A stretch of 64,000 nt of DNA from the NCBI RefSeq assembly GCF_963678635.1, contig NC_087065.1, forward strand, positions 34,961,807-35,025,806. Reading direction: 5' to 3'. The stretch is from Symsagittifera roscoffensis. Lineage: Eukaryota; Xenacoelomorpha; Acoela; Convolutidae. The notes beneath the pieces were generated by a model. It did no database searches, was not told the origin of the DNA, and worked only from the letters and a program-made list of their open reading frames with translations. The position numbers and the translations under genes are program-made. Of this stretch, positions 9,412-20,894 are shown in pieces (position 1 is the stretch's first letter; each line of letters starts with the position of its first letter).

Positions 9412-10080
9412 TCATATTCTTACCCAGTTAGTAGCATCCGATTGATTGCAACTTCTTTTTAGGTAGATGAGATAAGACAACTGCGATATCATTTTACTCG
9501 TTAACGGAAAAGCATCTCCAAGACAGCTAAAAACCAGAGGTGTGAACAAACCTTGCTCTATATCGATAACACGTGAGCGGTACTTGTTGATCTTCTCTTG
9601 CTCATGTGTCTTGTAAACGGTTATCGGATTTACAGCAGTTTTGGAGAGAGCGAACGGGTTGAAAATCTTCACGTCGAAAAATGCTCTCTGTCCGTACCTC
9701 CAAAATCCCATAGCAGAAACGTCGAGACGGGCTCCTTCACTGGTGTTTCCTCTGATGTCATCACCTTGAAGAACCGGAAGTAACGCAGGTTCGGAGTTAA
9801 CATCATCACAAACTTGCCGGGCCAACCTCATTATTATGTCCCGTGAATCATCGTGACGTTTGCTCACAAAACCGCCAGTGGAACACTGAAGTGCGTGACT
9901 GTAAGTGTGGTCGGTTGAGTGTGGTCGGTAAGTGTGGTCGGGGAGGTTGTCGAGACGAATGGCGTATCTCATCCGAACCGCGTCCCTGACATCACTTCGA
10001 TTCAGAGTCAGGCCTTTCTCCTTGTCGGGCCTACTAGTGAGCCAATGATTGGCTCCTTTTTCATTGGTGTATTTCATCAT
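9412..10080 (-). pseudogene. RLE LINE C-terminal restriction-like endonuclease
   Basis: 222 residues from an ATG. It begins in the RT tail (GANHWLTSRPDKEKGLTLNR, VRDAVRMRYAI). Then comes the place of the CCHC finger, which is disrupted by a short internal repeat (DHTYRPHSTDHTYSHALQC); only H and C of the finger remain. The nuclease core follows: EGARLDVSAMGFW, FFDVKIFNPFALS and HEQEKINKYRSRVIDIEQG, matching the spacing of D, D-x-K and K-x2-Y in RLE/PD-(D/E)XK nucleases. It would nick the target site. Confidence 0.78.
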
Positions 10081-10303
10081 GGCTCGGTACCTGAGTTTTT
10101 CAGAACGACAAGTTTGGTTCTTTCATGTGTTTCGTTATTTTGCCTCCTGATGTCAGCTTTGCTTATTTGGGCTTTCTCGTAGGATAAGCTGACTTCTTGT
10201 TTCACGATTTGCTCGGTGAGAACTTTGTTGAGAGTAACTGTCGAGACTTCTGATATGTGAGAGCAACATCATTTTTCGGCTTCTCAATAGCCATACTACC
10301 CAT

Positions 10304-10678
10304 TCATACAGGAAATGAGGTCAGATCCCGAATATCAGTCTTTACAGGTCCATTGAACAGGCCTGTGACAAATTTATTGTTAACAGCACTTTCGAGAGAG
10401 TAAAAACTGGCATCTTCTGCGTTCAAAACACGCTGTAGGTAACCCCAATTTCTTTGAAGGCTGACAACACAGCCAGAGTAAGCCGCATGAGGTTCACTTT
10501 GTGCAATAGTCGAGATCTTATATACCATATCAGAGAACTTCTCGCACTTACTCTGAAGGTATTGGCGTTTCCCAAGATCATCGCCAATGAACGCTCCCAG
10601 ATATTTCCGACCAGTGCAGATGCGGACTCCGGTGTCACTAAAGAGGGCGCTGGCTGCTTCTTGTAGATCTTCTTTCAC
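10304..10678 (-). pseudogene. RLE LINE thumb region
   Basis: Residues such as ICTGRKYLGAFIGDD, YLQSKCEKFSDMVYKISTIA and QSEPHAAYSGCVVSLQRNWG form the well-known segment after YADD in this LINE group (KxxLG..IG, QPHAAY). It ends at FPV and a stop. The next 220 bp, down to 10080, contains broken coding sequence with stops. Confidence 0.75.
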
Positions 10679-10746
10679 AACCAGATACGTCCTGTCCGCA
10701 TTCGGATAATAGCCATTTTTGGACCGTTGAAATTAAGACTATCATA

Positions 10747-11217
10747 TCATTTGCGGAGCCGGGTCAGCTCGCCAGCACCAGCACCATCGTCAGCGTAAAA
10801 GAAGCGCTTGGCAACCGCAGGCATGTTGACCAGCGGTAGAGTTCCTAGCCTGTACATGCACATTGCAGCGCCATCTCCATGAGTGGTGCCTTCTTCGGTA
10901 GAGATAATGCCATTGCCAGTGAAGATCGTAGAGGGTGTTCTGTAAGTGTTGCTAAAGAGCGGAGAGAGTTTCGGGCATAGCACCTGGATAATTCTCAACG
11001 CAACTTTCCGGTTCATGCTGTTAAACGCGTTCTCAGCATCAATTAAGAGACATCCTTCTGTTTCGTTGTCTTCATAAAATTGCTGCATAGCATTAACAGT
11101 CGCAACGGCATGACCCGCACATGCTTGCAGGGGACCCACGATTTCTTTAACCTCGTCGCGCATCAATTTCTTGATCACAGAGCTGATTATGCGCCTGAAA
11201 ATGTCACCTTTTGCCAC
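10747..11217 (-). pseudogene. RLE LINE reverse transcriptase palm
   Basis: Shows VGPLQACAGHAVATVNAM, motif A LLIDAENAFNSMNR, motif B EGTTHGDGAAMCMYRLGTLP and motif C FFYADDGAGAG (YADD at 10797-10786). All three palm motifs and both aspartates of YADD are present in one uninterrupted frame, the best preserved part of this element. Motif B has HGDGAA where QGDPLA is usual. Confidence 0.87.
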
Positions 11218-11334
11218 AGGTCTGATTCCTAGATTCTTATCGAGAGCAACATCACGGGAAGCAGGAAAGGACGCGATAGGAGCAGGGTTGACAAACTCAG
11301 TGAATAACCGCCTCCCAAACCTCTCAAGACCATC

Positions 11335-11919
11335 TCAAAGTTCGGACGATTTGGGGAAAATGTTGGAGCAGATCATACGTCGTGCATTCAAAACATCGAC
11401 ACCTGAAGGGCCAGCACTTCCATGAGCTTCAAAAGCAGCAGTTTTGATGTTCTCAATAGTTATGTCATTAGCAATGGTAAGATCAGGATCATCAACTGGA
11501 CCATAGGGAAGACTACATTGCTTAATGGGTTCCGACTTAGGATGCTTCTCTCTCAGAATGCTGACAACTTCATCTGACATCGGTAATGGTTTGCTCTCCG
11601 TATCAAGGGAACTGATGGCCGTGTTGTACTTACCTGAATGGATGAGAGCAGAGAGGCTATTCGGGTCCAGTGGCTTCTGTTTGCTGGTTTTCATTGCATG
11701 GCAGAAAATTCTTTGAATTTCATCGGTTTCTTTCAAAAGACCGTCGACATCACCATCATTCCATTTGACTAATCTCTGCTGTAGACAGTTGACATGGTCC
11801 CGGTTTTTCGAATTCTTAGATGGTTTCTGAAGGAGAAGCACAGGAAGCAGAGTGAAAGCGAATATAGAAGATGTAGCACCTGCCGAATTGTTGTTATAAA
11901 TTTCAAGCAAGCGACTCAT
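11335..11919 (-). pseudogene. RLE LINE linker and RT N-terminal region
   Basis: 194 residues with the sequence that precedes RT in this family: VNCLQQRLVKWNDGDVDGLL, MSDEVVSILREKHPKSEP and FEAHGSAGPSGVDVLNARRM. The frame is lost at about 11335, and the next stretch (RFGRRLFTEFVNPAPIASF) is readable in another frame up to the 11217-10747 piece. Confidence 0.75.
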
Positions 11920-12440
11920 TTCTGCAACAAAAGCTTTACCGTCTTACCAAACGGGAGCGAAAAAAGTTTTTTTTTGTAGTGTGCAGTTTTCATAAATGTA
12001 TATTCGAGTTTAGCGCCATCTAAAGTTTTTCCATTCAGCGTTTTTAACTCGTCTGGGTTTGTAGGGATGTAATCAGGCAGAGATCTATAGTTCCATACCA
12101 ATGGGTCTTCAAGCTGCATACTCTTCATCGCTTGATTAAGTCCAGAGGACAGACCCATTTTGTCGTCAACCACCATGTCCTGCATCTCTTGTGTGAGTCC
12201 GGAGGAACGCGATTGCAAATCTGGTAAATGAATGCTTCGCCAATTGGTAGATTCTTCACAGCTGGTTGGCTCGTGCCAGCAGCTGAAGTGATACCATCTA
12301 CAGCATTGTCCACACAGAACTCCGCGGCTGATCACAGTTTTCCGAAATCTACGTGATTTTTTTCCACACGGAGCGGTGTCATCTTCGCTTCCGATCAGTT
12401 CACTTGCAAAACGCGCTCCTCTCTGCTTCGTTGTTATCAT
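11916..12440 (-). pseudogene. N-terminal PHD-like zinc finger of the RLE LINE
   Basis: 174 residues from an ATG. The finger has C25, C43-x2-C46, H51 and C54 (VLCGQCCRWYHFSCWHEPTS), a typical PHD core, but the closing C-x2-C pair cannot be seen clearly (LPDLQSRSSG is where it should lie). A short duplicated segment follows (LTQEMQDMVVDDKMG and LNQAMKSMQLED). The true protein appears to leave this frame near its 3' end and continue in the frame of 11919-11335. Confidence 0.6.
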
Positions 12441-12552
12441 TTAAGGTTATCGGAAAACTATTGAGTAAGTTTATCACAACAATTAGGCTAACTGCTATCG
12501 ATGGACTGAGCTTCAACCAAAACATCCACCCCCTGAAGTTACTTCAAAACAT

Positions 12553-12583
12553 CCTCTACTACAACTACTACTACTACTACTAA
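12553..12583 (+). repeat. (CTA)n microsatellite
   Basis: About 28 bases of CTA/ACT repeat. It lies at the 3' end (minus strand) of the next LINE, where non-LTR elements commonly end in a short repeat, and beside the 5' end of the RLE LINE. Confidence 0.7.
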
Positions 12584-12589
12584 AGGACT

Positions 12590-14350
12590 TTATTCCTTAT
12601 ATAGGCGGCAGAAACACAAGTATGAGCATTAAGATCTACAGGTTAGACAGCGATAATTGATAAAAAAAGTTACATGAGTTTTCAGGGTTGAAATCTGATA
12701 TCGATAAGTTTAAAAAGCGTTCACAGAGTTTTCTCTTTGCACTGGCGGGTTTATCCTGGCGAAGGTCAATCGCATATTTTGCTGACGCGATGTTGGCATT
12801 AGCAGTTTTCCGGATAAAATATGTCCCCCAAGTTGGAGTTTTGCACACTTTCGGAACATCGATCAAAGTCCTTAGTGCAGCGCGACTGCCAGGTCTAGGA
12901 AAATAAAAAATTCACTTAATCATCAATTTTGATGTCGTAATTGTTTTGTAAGATGTTGCAGAACAAAACAGGATCCGAGTAGATAAATTGATAGCAGATA
13001 AATAAAAGTTTAATGAACGCAATAGAAACTTTGTATTCATTTAATCCACAATTCCACTTTATTGCTTTGCGTTGTACATTTTCCAGCTTTTGAAGAGAAG
13101 AAAAGTTTGGTTGCCATATGCATGAATTAAAAAGAAGAGTACTTCTGACACAGAATATATAGAGTTGAAGTTTTGTTACCGTTGGAGTGTTATATGGTAT
13201 GTTGCGTTTTAAACTGAAGAAGCAACGCAGAGCTTTACCAGACTTAACGTTAACGTGTTCTGTCCAGGAGATATTTGGTATTACAAATATAAGCCAGGTC
13301 TTTTATAGAAGGTACACGTTCAATAACTAGACTGTTAAGAAAATACTCGTTTGGCGTGTTGCAAATAAGTTTTGTTTTATCTGGATTGAATATAAGACCA
13401 TTTTTGACAGACCATTGATAAACGTTATCAATATCATTTTGAAAAATTGATCAAAGATGAATTATTGATAGAAGTTTTAAATCATCAGCAAACAGATAGC
13501 AAATCGAAGAGAGAACTCGCGCTGGCATATCTTTTATGATTATTGTAAAAAAATCGGGCCTAGAATACCTAATTGCGGAACTCCACTAGGAAAAGTGCAC
13601 GGCGAGGAAAGGACTTTGCGACTACGTACATGTTGCTTGCGATCAGAGAGATATGAACTTATCAGATGTACAAATTTCTTGTCGAAGCCAAATTTTTCTA
13701 GTTTAAAATGTAAACTGTTGTGTGAAATACTGTCAAATGCTTTTCTATAATCAAAATATACACACCTTCAATAGAGCTTATCAACATAATCAAGCAGCAG
13801 CGTAAACTTACTTCTTCGAGATCGAAAGCCATGTTGACAGTCGGAGAGTTTGTAACGTTCATTAAAAAAATTGCACAAAATTTTTTCCATTACGAGCGGA
13901 ATTCTTGGTAAGATGCTAATCCCACAGTAGTTTTTGATATCTGCTTTCGATGCCAATTTATCCAGTGGCGTTAGATATGCAATTTTCCAAAAAACGGGCC
14001 ATGCAAGAGAGATAACTATTTGTATAAACAAAATAAAGGCAAAGGATGCGATAATACTCGCACCTGTTTTTAAAGTAAAAGGAGGAATGTGTTGTCAGCA
14101 GCAGGACTACTACTTTCAGGTACCTTTAACAATAGTTCTTCAAAATAATTAGTGCTAAATGAAAGTTCGTCAATATAAAAATCGCAATTTCCATCATTTG
14201 AGGCAGGGGTAAACTTAAACCATTCTTCCTGATAAACAGATGATAAAAACTCATTGAACAATTCAGCTTTAGCCTTGTCATCTGCTATTGACAGAACGTT
14301 TTCTTTTAAGAGATATGTTTTTAAAAATTATTCCGGCTGGTCTGCAATCC
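12590..14350 (-). mobile_element. Third minus-strand LINE, reverse transcriptase fragment
   Basis: The order on the minus strand is 14261-14070 (AELFNEFLSSVYQEEWFKF, the usual pre-RT linker), 14031-13768 (RT fingers: WKIAYLTPL, ADIKNYCGISILPRIP, DCQHGFRSRRSKFTLLLDYV), then broken frames with GVPQLGILGPIFF and CYLFADDLK (FADD at 13492-13481), and the C-terminal piece 12866-12636 (VCKTPTWGTYFIRKTANAN). The palm signature makes the identity firm; the clade (Jockey/I-like grade) is only a guess. No endonuclease was found, so the element is 5' truncated. Confidence 0.8.
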
Positions 14351-15411
14351 AAATTTACTTTTTTTTCGATTAGAGTGAAGTAGTCAAGCAACCAAAGGAC
14401 TTAATATTAGTTTGAGAAAGAAGAAAAAAATTGTTCCAGTGGCTTTTCCGGCTAAAAATATGCGAAATTGGTTTGTGTGGGCAGATAATGGCACTTCATT
14501 TTCTGGCAAAAGGGTTTGGGTTCTTTTTTTTTCAAGTTGATGGGATTTGCGAAACGCGTTGAGTAAGTTTGGGAGAATAGTGAATTAATCTACGGAAATT
14601 AAAAAACAAAAATTTTTCAATGATGATTTTTACATCAATCTCGACTGTTAACTCAAGACAGAAGCGCCATTTTAATTCCATTTTCTACTTCGTCCGTGGA
14701 TAAAGGGAGATAGCACACCTATTAGTTTCAAGCTACAGTTTTGAAACAGTCAGGTGAGGATCTGGAGTTAAAGTGTCTTCTGATTTGAAGCTTTAGGCAA
14801 GGTACGATTCGGTCACCAGTATTTTCATACAACGGTTAAGTGCTTCGAGTACGTTAGCAGTGCTTTAATTATTCTTTGATCTCGGTTGGAAAGCATGCCG
14901 TTTCATATAATCACCAGGTGTACGTGGGTTTCGTGCTATAATTGTAGGAATACTGCCTTCCTGCGGATATTTTCACGCCTTTGTTAGCATTGAGGATGTT
15001 CAACTACTGTGTTGAACTAGCATATCATCTTTTTAAATGCAAAACTAACCAAATTGATCTTTTCTTTAATTTTAAGGTTTTGTTAGTGGCAAGTCTGGGT
15101 GGTTTAGAGTCTTTTGAGCTAGCATGTGGCTAGTGATGCCCAGAGGCAAGATAAGGCAAGAGTCAGTGAGGCAAGAAAACAAGAAAAGAATGGTTTTTTG
15201 ATGAGTTGGGTAAACAAAGTTTTTTCTCTGTGAGTTTTTCTCAGTGAGTTTTTTCGCTGTTTTTTCTCCAGATGTAAAAAAGGTTATTATCAACAAAAAT
15301 TGTTCAATTTTTGCGTTGTTTGACAGTCAGAGGTGGTGGCTGTGAGCGTTAGCTTCACTGAGTGCCAGTTCTTCCGATTCATATGGTGTCTGGCTTATCG
15401 ATCTTGAATAG
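14351..15411. other. Gene-free stretch
   Basis: AT-rich, no convincing ORF. A minus-strand ORF at 15296-15072 (74 codons) has no recognisable feature. It separates the LINE cluster from the Maverick. Confidence 0.35.
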
Positions 15412-15480
15412 CAAGAGTAGTGTAGATCTCTACACTACTCTTGAATAGCTTATCGAATTTGTTAGCAAGAGTAGTGTAGA
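15412..15480. repeat. 15-bp perfect inverted repeat with a third direct copy
   Basis: CAAGAGTAGTGTAGA at 15412-15426 is followed after TC by its exact reverse complement at 15429-15443, and the direct form recurs at 15466-15480. It can form a tight hairpin just outside the left Maverick end. Confidence 0.85.
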
Positions 15481-15555
15481 GGTTTGAAGAAGTTAGTTTG
15501 ATGTTTTTATCCGCTTTTAGTGGTGACGTTTGTATTCTGAGATTAGTAGTATTGT

Positions 15556-15732
15556 ATCCTAAGGGGGTCTTTCCTAAGAGGGGGGGGAGGTCCTCACGTA
15601 AATCAAAATCCTAGAAATGGGTCTTTAATTTTTTGGAGGACCCTCACCCTACGATTTTGTAAAGGAACGAAATTTTGCACCCAAAAAGCAGAAGACCCGC
15701 TACTTAGGATCTTGCTAAGCTTAGCTTAACAA
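15556..15732 (+). repeat. Left terminal inverted repeat of the Maverick
   Basis: Starts ATCCTAAGGGGG, contains ATTTTTTGGAGGAC and CCTACGATTTTGTAAA, and ends AGGATCTTGCTAAGC plus TTAGCTTAACAA. The reverse complement of 41988-42162 carries the same blocks in the same order with scattered differences, so the two ends have diverged. Confidence 0.85.
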
Positions 15733-17581
15733 CAAGGAGCACGATGCATGAATCTTTCAATCTCCAATTTTTGGGTTCCTAATTTTTGGTCCTGGTTAAT
15801 TATACGAATCATGTTAATTGATATATTTGTTTCGGGAAAATGAACTTTCGACCTTGTTGAAATTTGATAGTGAAAGTAGAATTGACGGTATATAATAAGA
15901 GATCGCCGGCGAGTTTGGCAGTGTAGCTTACCTGTCGAGACCAGTTAATTTATTCCTTGGATCTGAGCTATATTTTATGGTGTAAAGGCAGTAAAATGAA
16001 ATTACTCTCCAAAGGCGGCGGCCGTTTTTGGGCAAAATATGACAAATGATAAATTTGTCAATTTTTGAAATAAGAAAAATGAAGTTATTCCCGAGAGGGT
16101 TCTTGGTAAACTGAAGATTTTGATAATGAACCTTTACAATTGAGACTGTTTTCAACCACGGAAAAAATTCAATTTTCAAACTCTGTAAGGAACGCTACGT
16201 CGTGTTTCTCGAGAGGGCAAAGGAAATTTCCAAGAAATAATACGAGTTAATTTTAAAAGAACAATTTTATTTGAGTGAGCTTCAACACATCCCTTGTGCA
16301 TTTCTACAAAAAAAGTATGGTAATGTGAGCAATTTAAATACTGTTGATTTTGAAAGCTTAATTGACTATTCGTTTTTTTTTAACTGGACATGGGTCGATA
16401 AAGTCTTGGAGAGAAAAATCAGTCTATGTTTCAACAAGCTATTATAACACAAAAAAATTCATGTGGTTTTTTTGATTTTTTACCACCGATATCTTAATGA
16501 GTCTAAATGGCATCTGCAAGGTCACTTTTATTTCCACCTGCTTGATTTTCATCAGGTCGGAGAGGTGTTGGAAATAATCAACAAAGAAATTGCAAAAAAG
16601 TAGAGTAATTTTTGATGATTTAAAAATAAATCAGGAAACTTGTACGTCTTTGAAACAAACGTATCCTGATAATTGTAACCGACGAAAATTTTTTCTAGCT
16701 GCATGTTCTCTGTTATTTGTGAGTTCTGATAATCTTTAAACTGCGACATTTCAATTAAGTTGAGACCTTATGGTGGCTTGATTGGTATTGATAACTCTTC
16801 ATTGGACAAAAACTTGAAAAGTTCAGAAGTTTTACGATTGCCAGCTATTTTGCCCAAAGCGGCAGGATTTTTACACGAGTTTCATCAAGAGGTTCCCACA
16901 TACTGTTAAATGCTGCCCTGATTAAATAATTAGCAAAAACAACTTCAGATTACAGCGACCGACTCAATTTTTTACCTCCAGTGATTTTCAATATACTACC
17001 CAAGCTCGAACAAAAAGCTAACAACTAGTTTACAAGTTATTTAAACGGTCTCCATTGGGAAATCGATAATTATTTTTTTAGACACTTGAATCAAATATTT
17101 CAGAGTTTTTGTTGAGTAACCCTAGTGCCGTTTCTTACGCTAAAAAAAAGAAATATTTTTGGGCAAGTTCTCGGGTTGAAATCTTAAATTTCAAAAATTA
17201 TCCAGGTTGCAGTAGACATATACCTCATTACATCTCCAGAAATCAAGGTGTCCTGAAAAAAAGCAATGTTTTTTATATTTAGTTGAAAATTGAGCAACAG
17301 CGAGAGATCAGCAAAGGTGGAGACATAACTAAAACCAAATTCAATGCTTTGTTTGTGGATGACTTCACAGGGTTATATTAAAATTTCAATTAAAAAAATA
17401 GGGCGTTTTGATAACAGCGTCCAAATTGTTTATGGGAAGGATCAGATAAACTTTTCCGAAGAAGTGCTGTCTACATGAAAGACATTTTTCCAGTTATTGA
17501 TCAGTTTGTATAGTTCCAGAGCTTCGAGTTTATCAGAAAAATTAGCCAGCAAGCGAGGAGTATATCTTCCCGAACTGGTCT
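15733..17581 (+). other. Degenerate Maverick interior, no gene identified
   Basis: No long frame survives. Short plus-strand pieces have coding character, for example GLIGIDNSSLDKNLKSSEVL and LPAILPKAAGFLHEF around 16770-16910, but stops follow quickly. By position this could be a remnant of a minor virion gene or the protease; nothing diagnostic was seen. Two short minus-strand ORFs (16179-15928 and 16749-16552) have no recognisable motif. Confidence 0.3.
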
Positions 17582-17782
17582 TTGTACCCAAACGTTCAGA
17601 TGGATCTAAGCAGCAGTGAACTACCAGTTGAGATTAGGATGATTGTAAGAGAGGATACTGAGAAGAAAGTAATGTACTACGAAAAAAAATATATCCCAGT
17701 AAACTACGTTCTAAAAATGCAAGACACATTTATTAGACTTCACACGTTAAGAAATTTTGTATCGTTTCTAGACCTAATTTGA
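17582..17782 (+). pseudogene. Small Maverick ORF of unknown function
   Basis: 66 residues, MYPNVQMDLSSSELPVEIRM, with charged middle and LHTLRNFVSFLDLI at the end. It lies just upstream of the ATPase in plus orientation and probably belongs to a larger lost gene, since the upstream sequence in this frame is also broken. No family is assigned. Confidence 0.4.
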
Positions 17783-18041
17783 TTTTTCTACAAGCTTCAC
17801 TTACAGTGAGAAAAAATCTAACATAGTCTGTAGAATAAATCGTTTCTCAAATGTCAGAAACAACAGCAGCAGTACATGAGCCTGACGCAACAATAAAAAC
17901 AGGTTTTGTTTTTAACGAGATAAACAGTAAAGAAAAATAATGGAAGTTTCGTAACAAAGTAAATTTGCCAAGGTCTGGAGTAGTTTTTGTTGCGCAAATG
18001 GTAGTAATTCCAGTTTTTCTCTTACTTATCTACATTATCAA

Positions 18042-18268
18042 ACTTTATTTCACTAAATTAAGCTGCAAAAAATTCTTAGTTTGTTTCTTAAATTTATCCG
18101 GCTTGGCTGGTTACGTATTACCAAACCCAAGGATATAATTAAAGTAATTGGTAATTTAAAACTTTAATTCACTAACTTAAGCTGCAAAAAATCTTAGTTC
18201 GGTTTTCAATTTTATCCGGCTTGGCTGGTTACGTATTACCAAACCCAAGGATAAGAATAAAGTGATTG
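18042..18268 (+). repeat. 119-bp tandem duplication at the start of the ATPase
   Basis: 18042-18160 and 18161 onward share AAGCTGCAAAAAAT and, near the 3' end, a block that encodes LSGLAGYVLPNPR. The second copy runs directly into the Walker A motif. The duplication probably broke the ATPase N-terminus. Confidence 0.8.
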
Positions 18269-18835
18269 GGACCCTCAGGATCCGGGAAAACTGAGTTAAT
18301 TATGAACTTTTGATGGGAAATACTTTTTAGTCTAAATTTGAACCATCCGATATTTTTACAAAGTGATGCAACCTGCTTTCTGAGAAAAAGTATCTTCTCG
18401 CAAAGTTAATGTGAAGTTCATGAAACTCAAAGGATTCGAATCTGTAAGAATTTTAGAAAAATTTCTTCTAGTTTTCGATGATTCACATGAACACATCTCT
18501 AATATCAAGGAGTTTGTTAGACTAGCGACAGCGGGTAGAAATAGAGAGATAAATGTAATATATACTAAGCATAACTTGATTAACAACGTCGATGGTCGCG
18601 TACGAATCTTTTCACACATCATTCTGTTTAATTCGCCTTGTGAATTTCAGCAATTTGATAGTTTAAGAATGCCAATTGAATGTAACCAAATTTCTAAGAA
18701 GCTGTTATGAATCAGCTACCAGAGACTCTTTTGAACACCTTCTAATCGACTTGGACCCCCTTACATCAGATTATTTGAGATATTGTTCAAATATCACGCT
18801 GCCTGAGCCAAAAGTTTTTTTTACCCTTATATAAA
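18161..18835 (+). pseudogene. Maverick packaging ATPase (FtsK/A32-like), broken
   Basis: Walker A GPSGSGKT is encoded at 18269-18292, followed by ELIMNF and a stop. The main surviving frame, 18411-18710, has the Walker B region KFLLVFDDSHEHISNIKEFV (residues about 18-37), then FVRLATAGRNREINVIYTKHN, typical of these ATPases, and ends after a missing stretch. Downstream in another frame are DSFEHLLIDLDPLTSDYLRY and LPEPKVFF. In active elements it would drive genome packaging into the capsid. At least three frame or stop lesions and the 119-bp duplication make it non-functional. Confidence 0.8.
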
Positions 18836-18839
18836 CAGA

Positions 18840-19670
18840 ACTACTCCAATCACCGATGAAAAAGAGAAACGTATCTATTCTGCGGCATATGGTAGAACTG
18901 AAACCTGACCAGCTAAGACCATTACTTAGAAAAACTCCATATCGCGAGATCAAAACACTTATTTGCAAATGTTTGCTCAATGCAGTCAAAGGATACGTAC
19001 CCACTCAAAATCCAAGTATTGAACAGTTCGAGACATCACACAAATATTTAATCACTTCAAAAACCAGTGTTGTCAAAAACGTGCGATTATTTTGAGGAAA
19101 GAAATTTCCCATCTAGTGCAACAAACACTTTTTTGTTACAAGTACCTCAAAACTTAATTTTGACTGCTGAAAAATTCATTCTAATTTCGGAACATTTATA
19201 CGTTAAAGAGCACAACCACATGCTACACGAAAATAGTATTAAACATAAAAACACTCAACTATCCTATCTTAACCGGCGTAGAGCCCTATTACCTCCTCAA
19301 ACTAGTAAGACTACTGCAACGAAGGAAACATTTACAAAAAAAGGTTAAGCCCCATCAAGAACTGCTTAAACTGTTAACGCACGATGAAGAAGTACCGGTC
19401 GAACGAGATAAAAAAGAAATATTAGAAGAGAAAAACGATAGACAGACCGAAAGTATTTCAAGACAGTTATAATTTTAGAAGACAAAAAGTCTGTTAGATC
19501 AAAAACCATAGTTGAAATCAAAAAAAAGTTCAGAAAGTGTAACCATAAACCGTGACAATGAAGTGATATATGTGAATAAAGAACCAAATGGACTTAAGGC
19601 TGCAGTATTTTTATACGACACAAAACAACCAACAAAAAAGTACACAATCCGTCGTTTACTAGCCTTTTAA
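18840..19670 (+). pseudogene. Maverick ORF of unknown function between ATPase and integrase
   Basis: Frame 18856-19095 begins MKKRNVSILRHMVELKPDQL, then RPLLRKTPYREIKTLICKCL, NAVKGYVPTQNP and YLITSKTSV, then a frameshift into 19067-19348, which contains HNHMLHENSIKHKNTQLSY. After that charged, K/E-rich pieces continue with stops. The position between ATPase and integrase and the basic/acidic composition suggest a virion or DNA-binding gene, but I recognise no domain. Confidence 0.45.
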
Positions 19671-19679
19671 CTTTACTCA

Positions 19680-20006
19680 AAATGAATGAAAAGGTGGCAA
19701 TAAATCAAAATGCCAAAGACGCGGTTCATTCAGCGTCGCTTAACGCTCGGAAGAAACGAGAAACCAGAATCTTAAAAACTCCGCCCAACGTCCCCCGCTT
19801 GGCAGGAAAGAAGTAGTGCAAACTTTAAGAGAAGTACAAAACAGAAAATAAAAAGTCTCAGCGACAAAAGAAAAACCCGAATCAAAAACGTAGAAAAGAG
19901 TAAAAAAATTCGCACCGAACGCCCAACAACGATTCATGTTCTCCAAAACCAGAAAAGAGGGACGCGAAAATGAAACAACGGGAAAAGTACCAAGTTTCAA
20001 GAAAAA
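19680..20006 (+). other. Very basic degenerate coding stretch upstream of integrase
   Basis: In one plus frame: LNARKKRETRILKTPPNVPR, later KKSQRQKKNPNQKRRKE, with a few stops. It is probably the lysine/arginine-rich end of the preceding ORF. The minus-strand ORF 20000-19740 is its shadow. Confidence 0.35.
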
Positions 20007-20894
20007 TTGTTGAAAACTAATTACTGTGACAGAGGTCCCCTGTTATTTGGCAGTGTAAACAACTTGATAAAATCAACCATTTTGTCGCGACAGAAAGTTA
20101 ATCATTTCCTTCGCACTGAACCTGCCTACACGAAATATCGAATTGCCATCCGAAAAACAATACGACTCAAGGTCATAGTTTACGACATCGACGATTTCTG
20201 GTAATTAGATCTGGCCTATATTGGTAAACTTGGCAAGTACAACCATGATGTTAAGTATTTGCTTATTGCAGTTGACTCCATGTCCCGCTATCACAAAGTG
20301 CAACTCTACAAATCAAATTATGCTGCTACAAAAGCAGAAGCGTTTAAACTAATAATAACGACAAAACCACCGAAAAAAGTATGGGTGGACTAGGGCACAG
20401 AGTTTAAAGGCTCCTTCAAAGCGTTATGTAAAAAGAAAGGCAATAAAACCTATAGAGCGTAAAAAATTCCGCATTCGATGAGAGAAATAACCGAATTTTG
20501 AAAAAATTTCACATATAAATACTTGGAGGATGAACGGACATACTCATACAATGACAAATTGCAAGATTTTGTCAATGCAGTTAAATCTTGAAAAAATCCT
20601 GTCACAAATATTGCAAAAAACAAAGTAACTAAAAAAGATGTTCCTCGCTTGGTTTCATTAGGAGCAGAACAGTATTTGAAATTAGTTCGACGTCCAAAGC
20701 TTAGACTCGCCAAATTAGACACTTCTCTTGGCAAGGGTTACAAACAAGGGTTCACCGTTGAAGTATTTGAAGTTTTTGACATACCAACACCAAACTCTCC
20801 AACATATAATTTGATTGATAGTAACAGAGAACCGATTGAGGCAAAATTTCATGAATATGAGCAAATTGGCGTTCTGGAGGTGGAGAAATCCTAA
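20007..20894 (+). pseudogene. Maverick integrase (DDE, retroviral type), copy 1
   Basis: N-terminal zinc region is weak. The catalytic core is split by stops: VIVYDIDDFW, stop, LDLAYIGKLGKYNHDVKYLL (first D) and DSMSRYHKV, then KKVWVD followed by a stop and GTEFKGSF (second D), then KKFTYKYLEDERTYSY near the E site. The C-terminal part is intact from 20649: LGAEQYLKLVRRPKLRLAKL, GKGYKQGFTVEVFEVFDIP. That tail has the SH3/chromo-like fold known in Polinton integrases. Stops at the W-x-D, V-D and other positions inactivate it. The enzyme would insert the element ends into host DNA. Confidence 0.82.

Larger units (their letters stand above)
9412..12440 (-). mobile_element. Non-LTR retrotransposon with restriction-like endonuclease and PHD-like finger
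   Basis: Five overlapping minus-strand fragments make one long ORF: PHD-like finger (12440-11916), linker (11919-11335), RT palm (11217-10747), thumb (10678-10304) and a C-terminal nuclease (10080-9412). No APE endonuclease is present. This domain plan belongs to the RLE-bearing LINE group (R2/NeSL/related families); I do not assign a named family. Frame breaks near 11930, 11340, 10740 and 10300-10080 make it inactive. Confidence 0.85.

Noticed and set aside
15556-15732. Target-site duplication of the Maverick
   Set aside because: The bases outside the two terminal repeats were compared and no 5-6 bp match was found, so none is claimed.
19740-20000. Minus-strand ORF rich in F and L as a membrane protein
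   Set aside because: It is antisense to a lysine-rich Maverick stretch; AAA codons read backwards give F.
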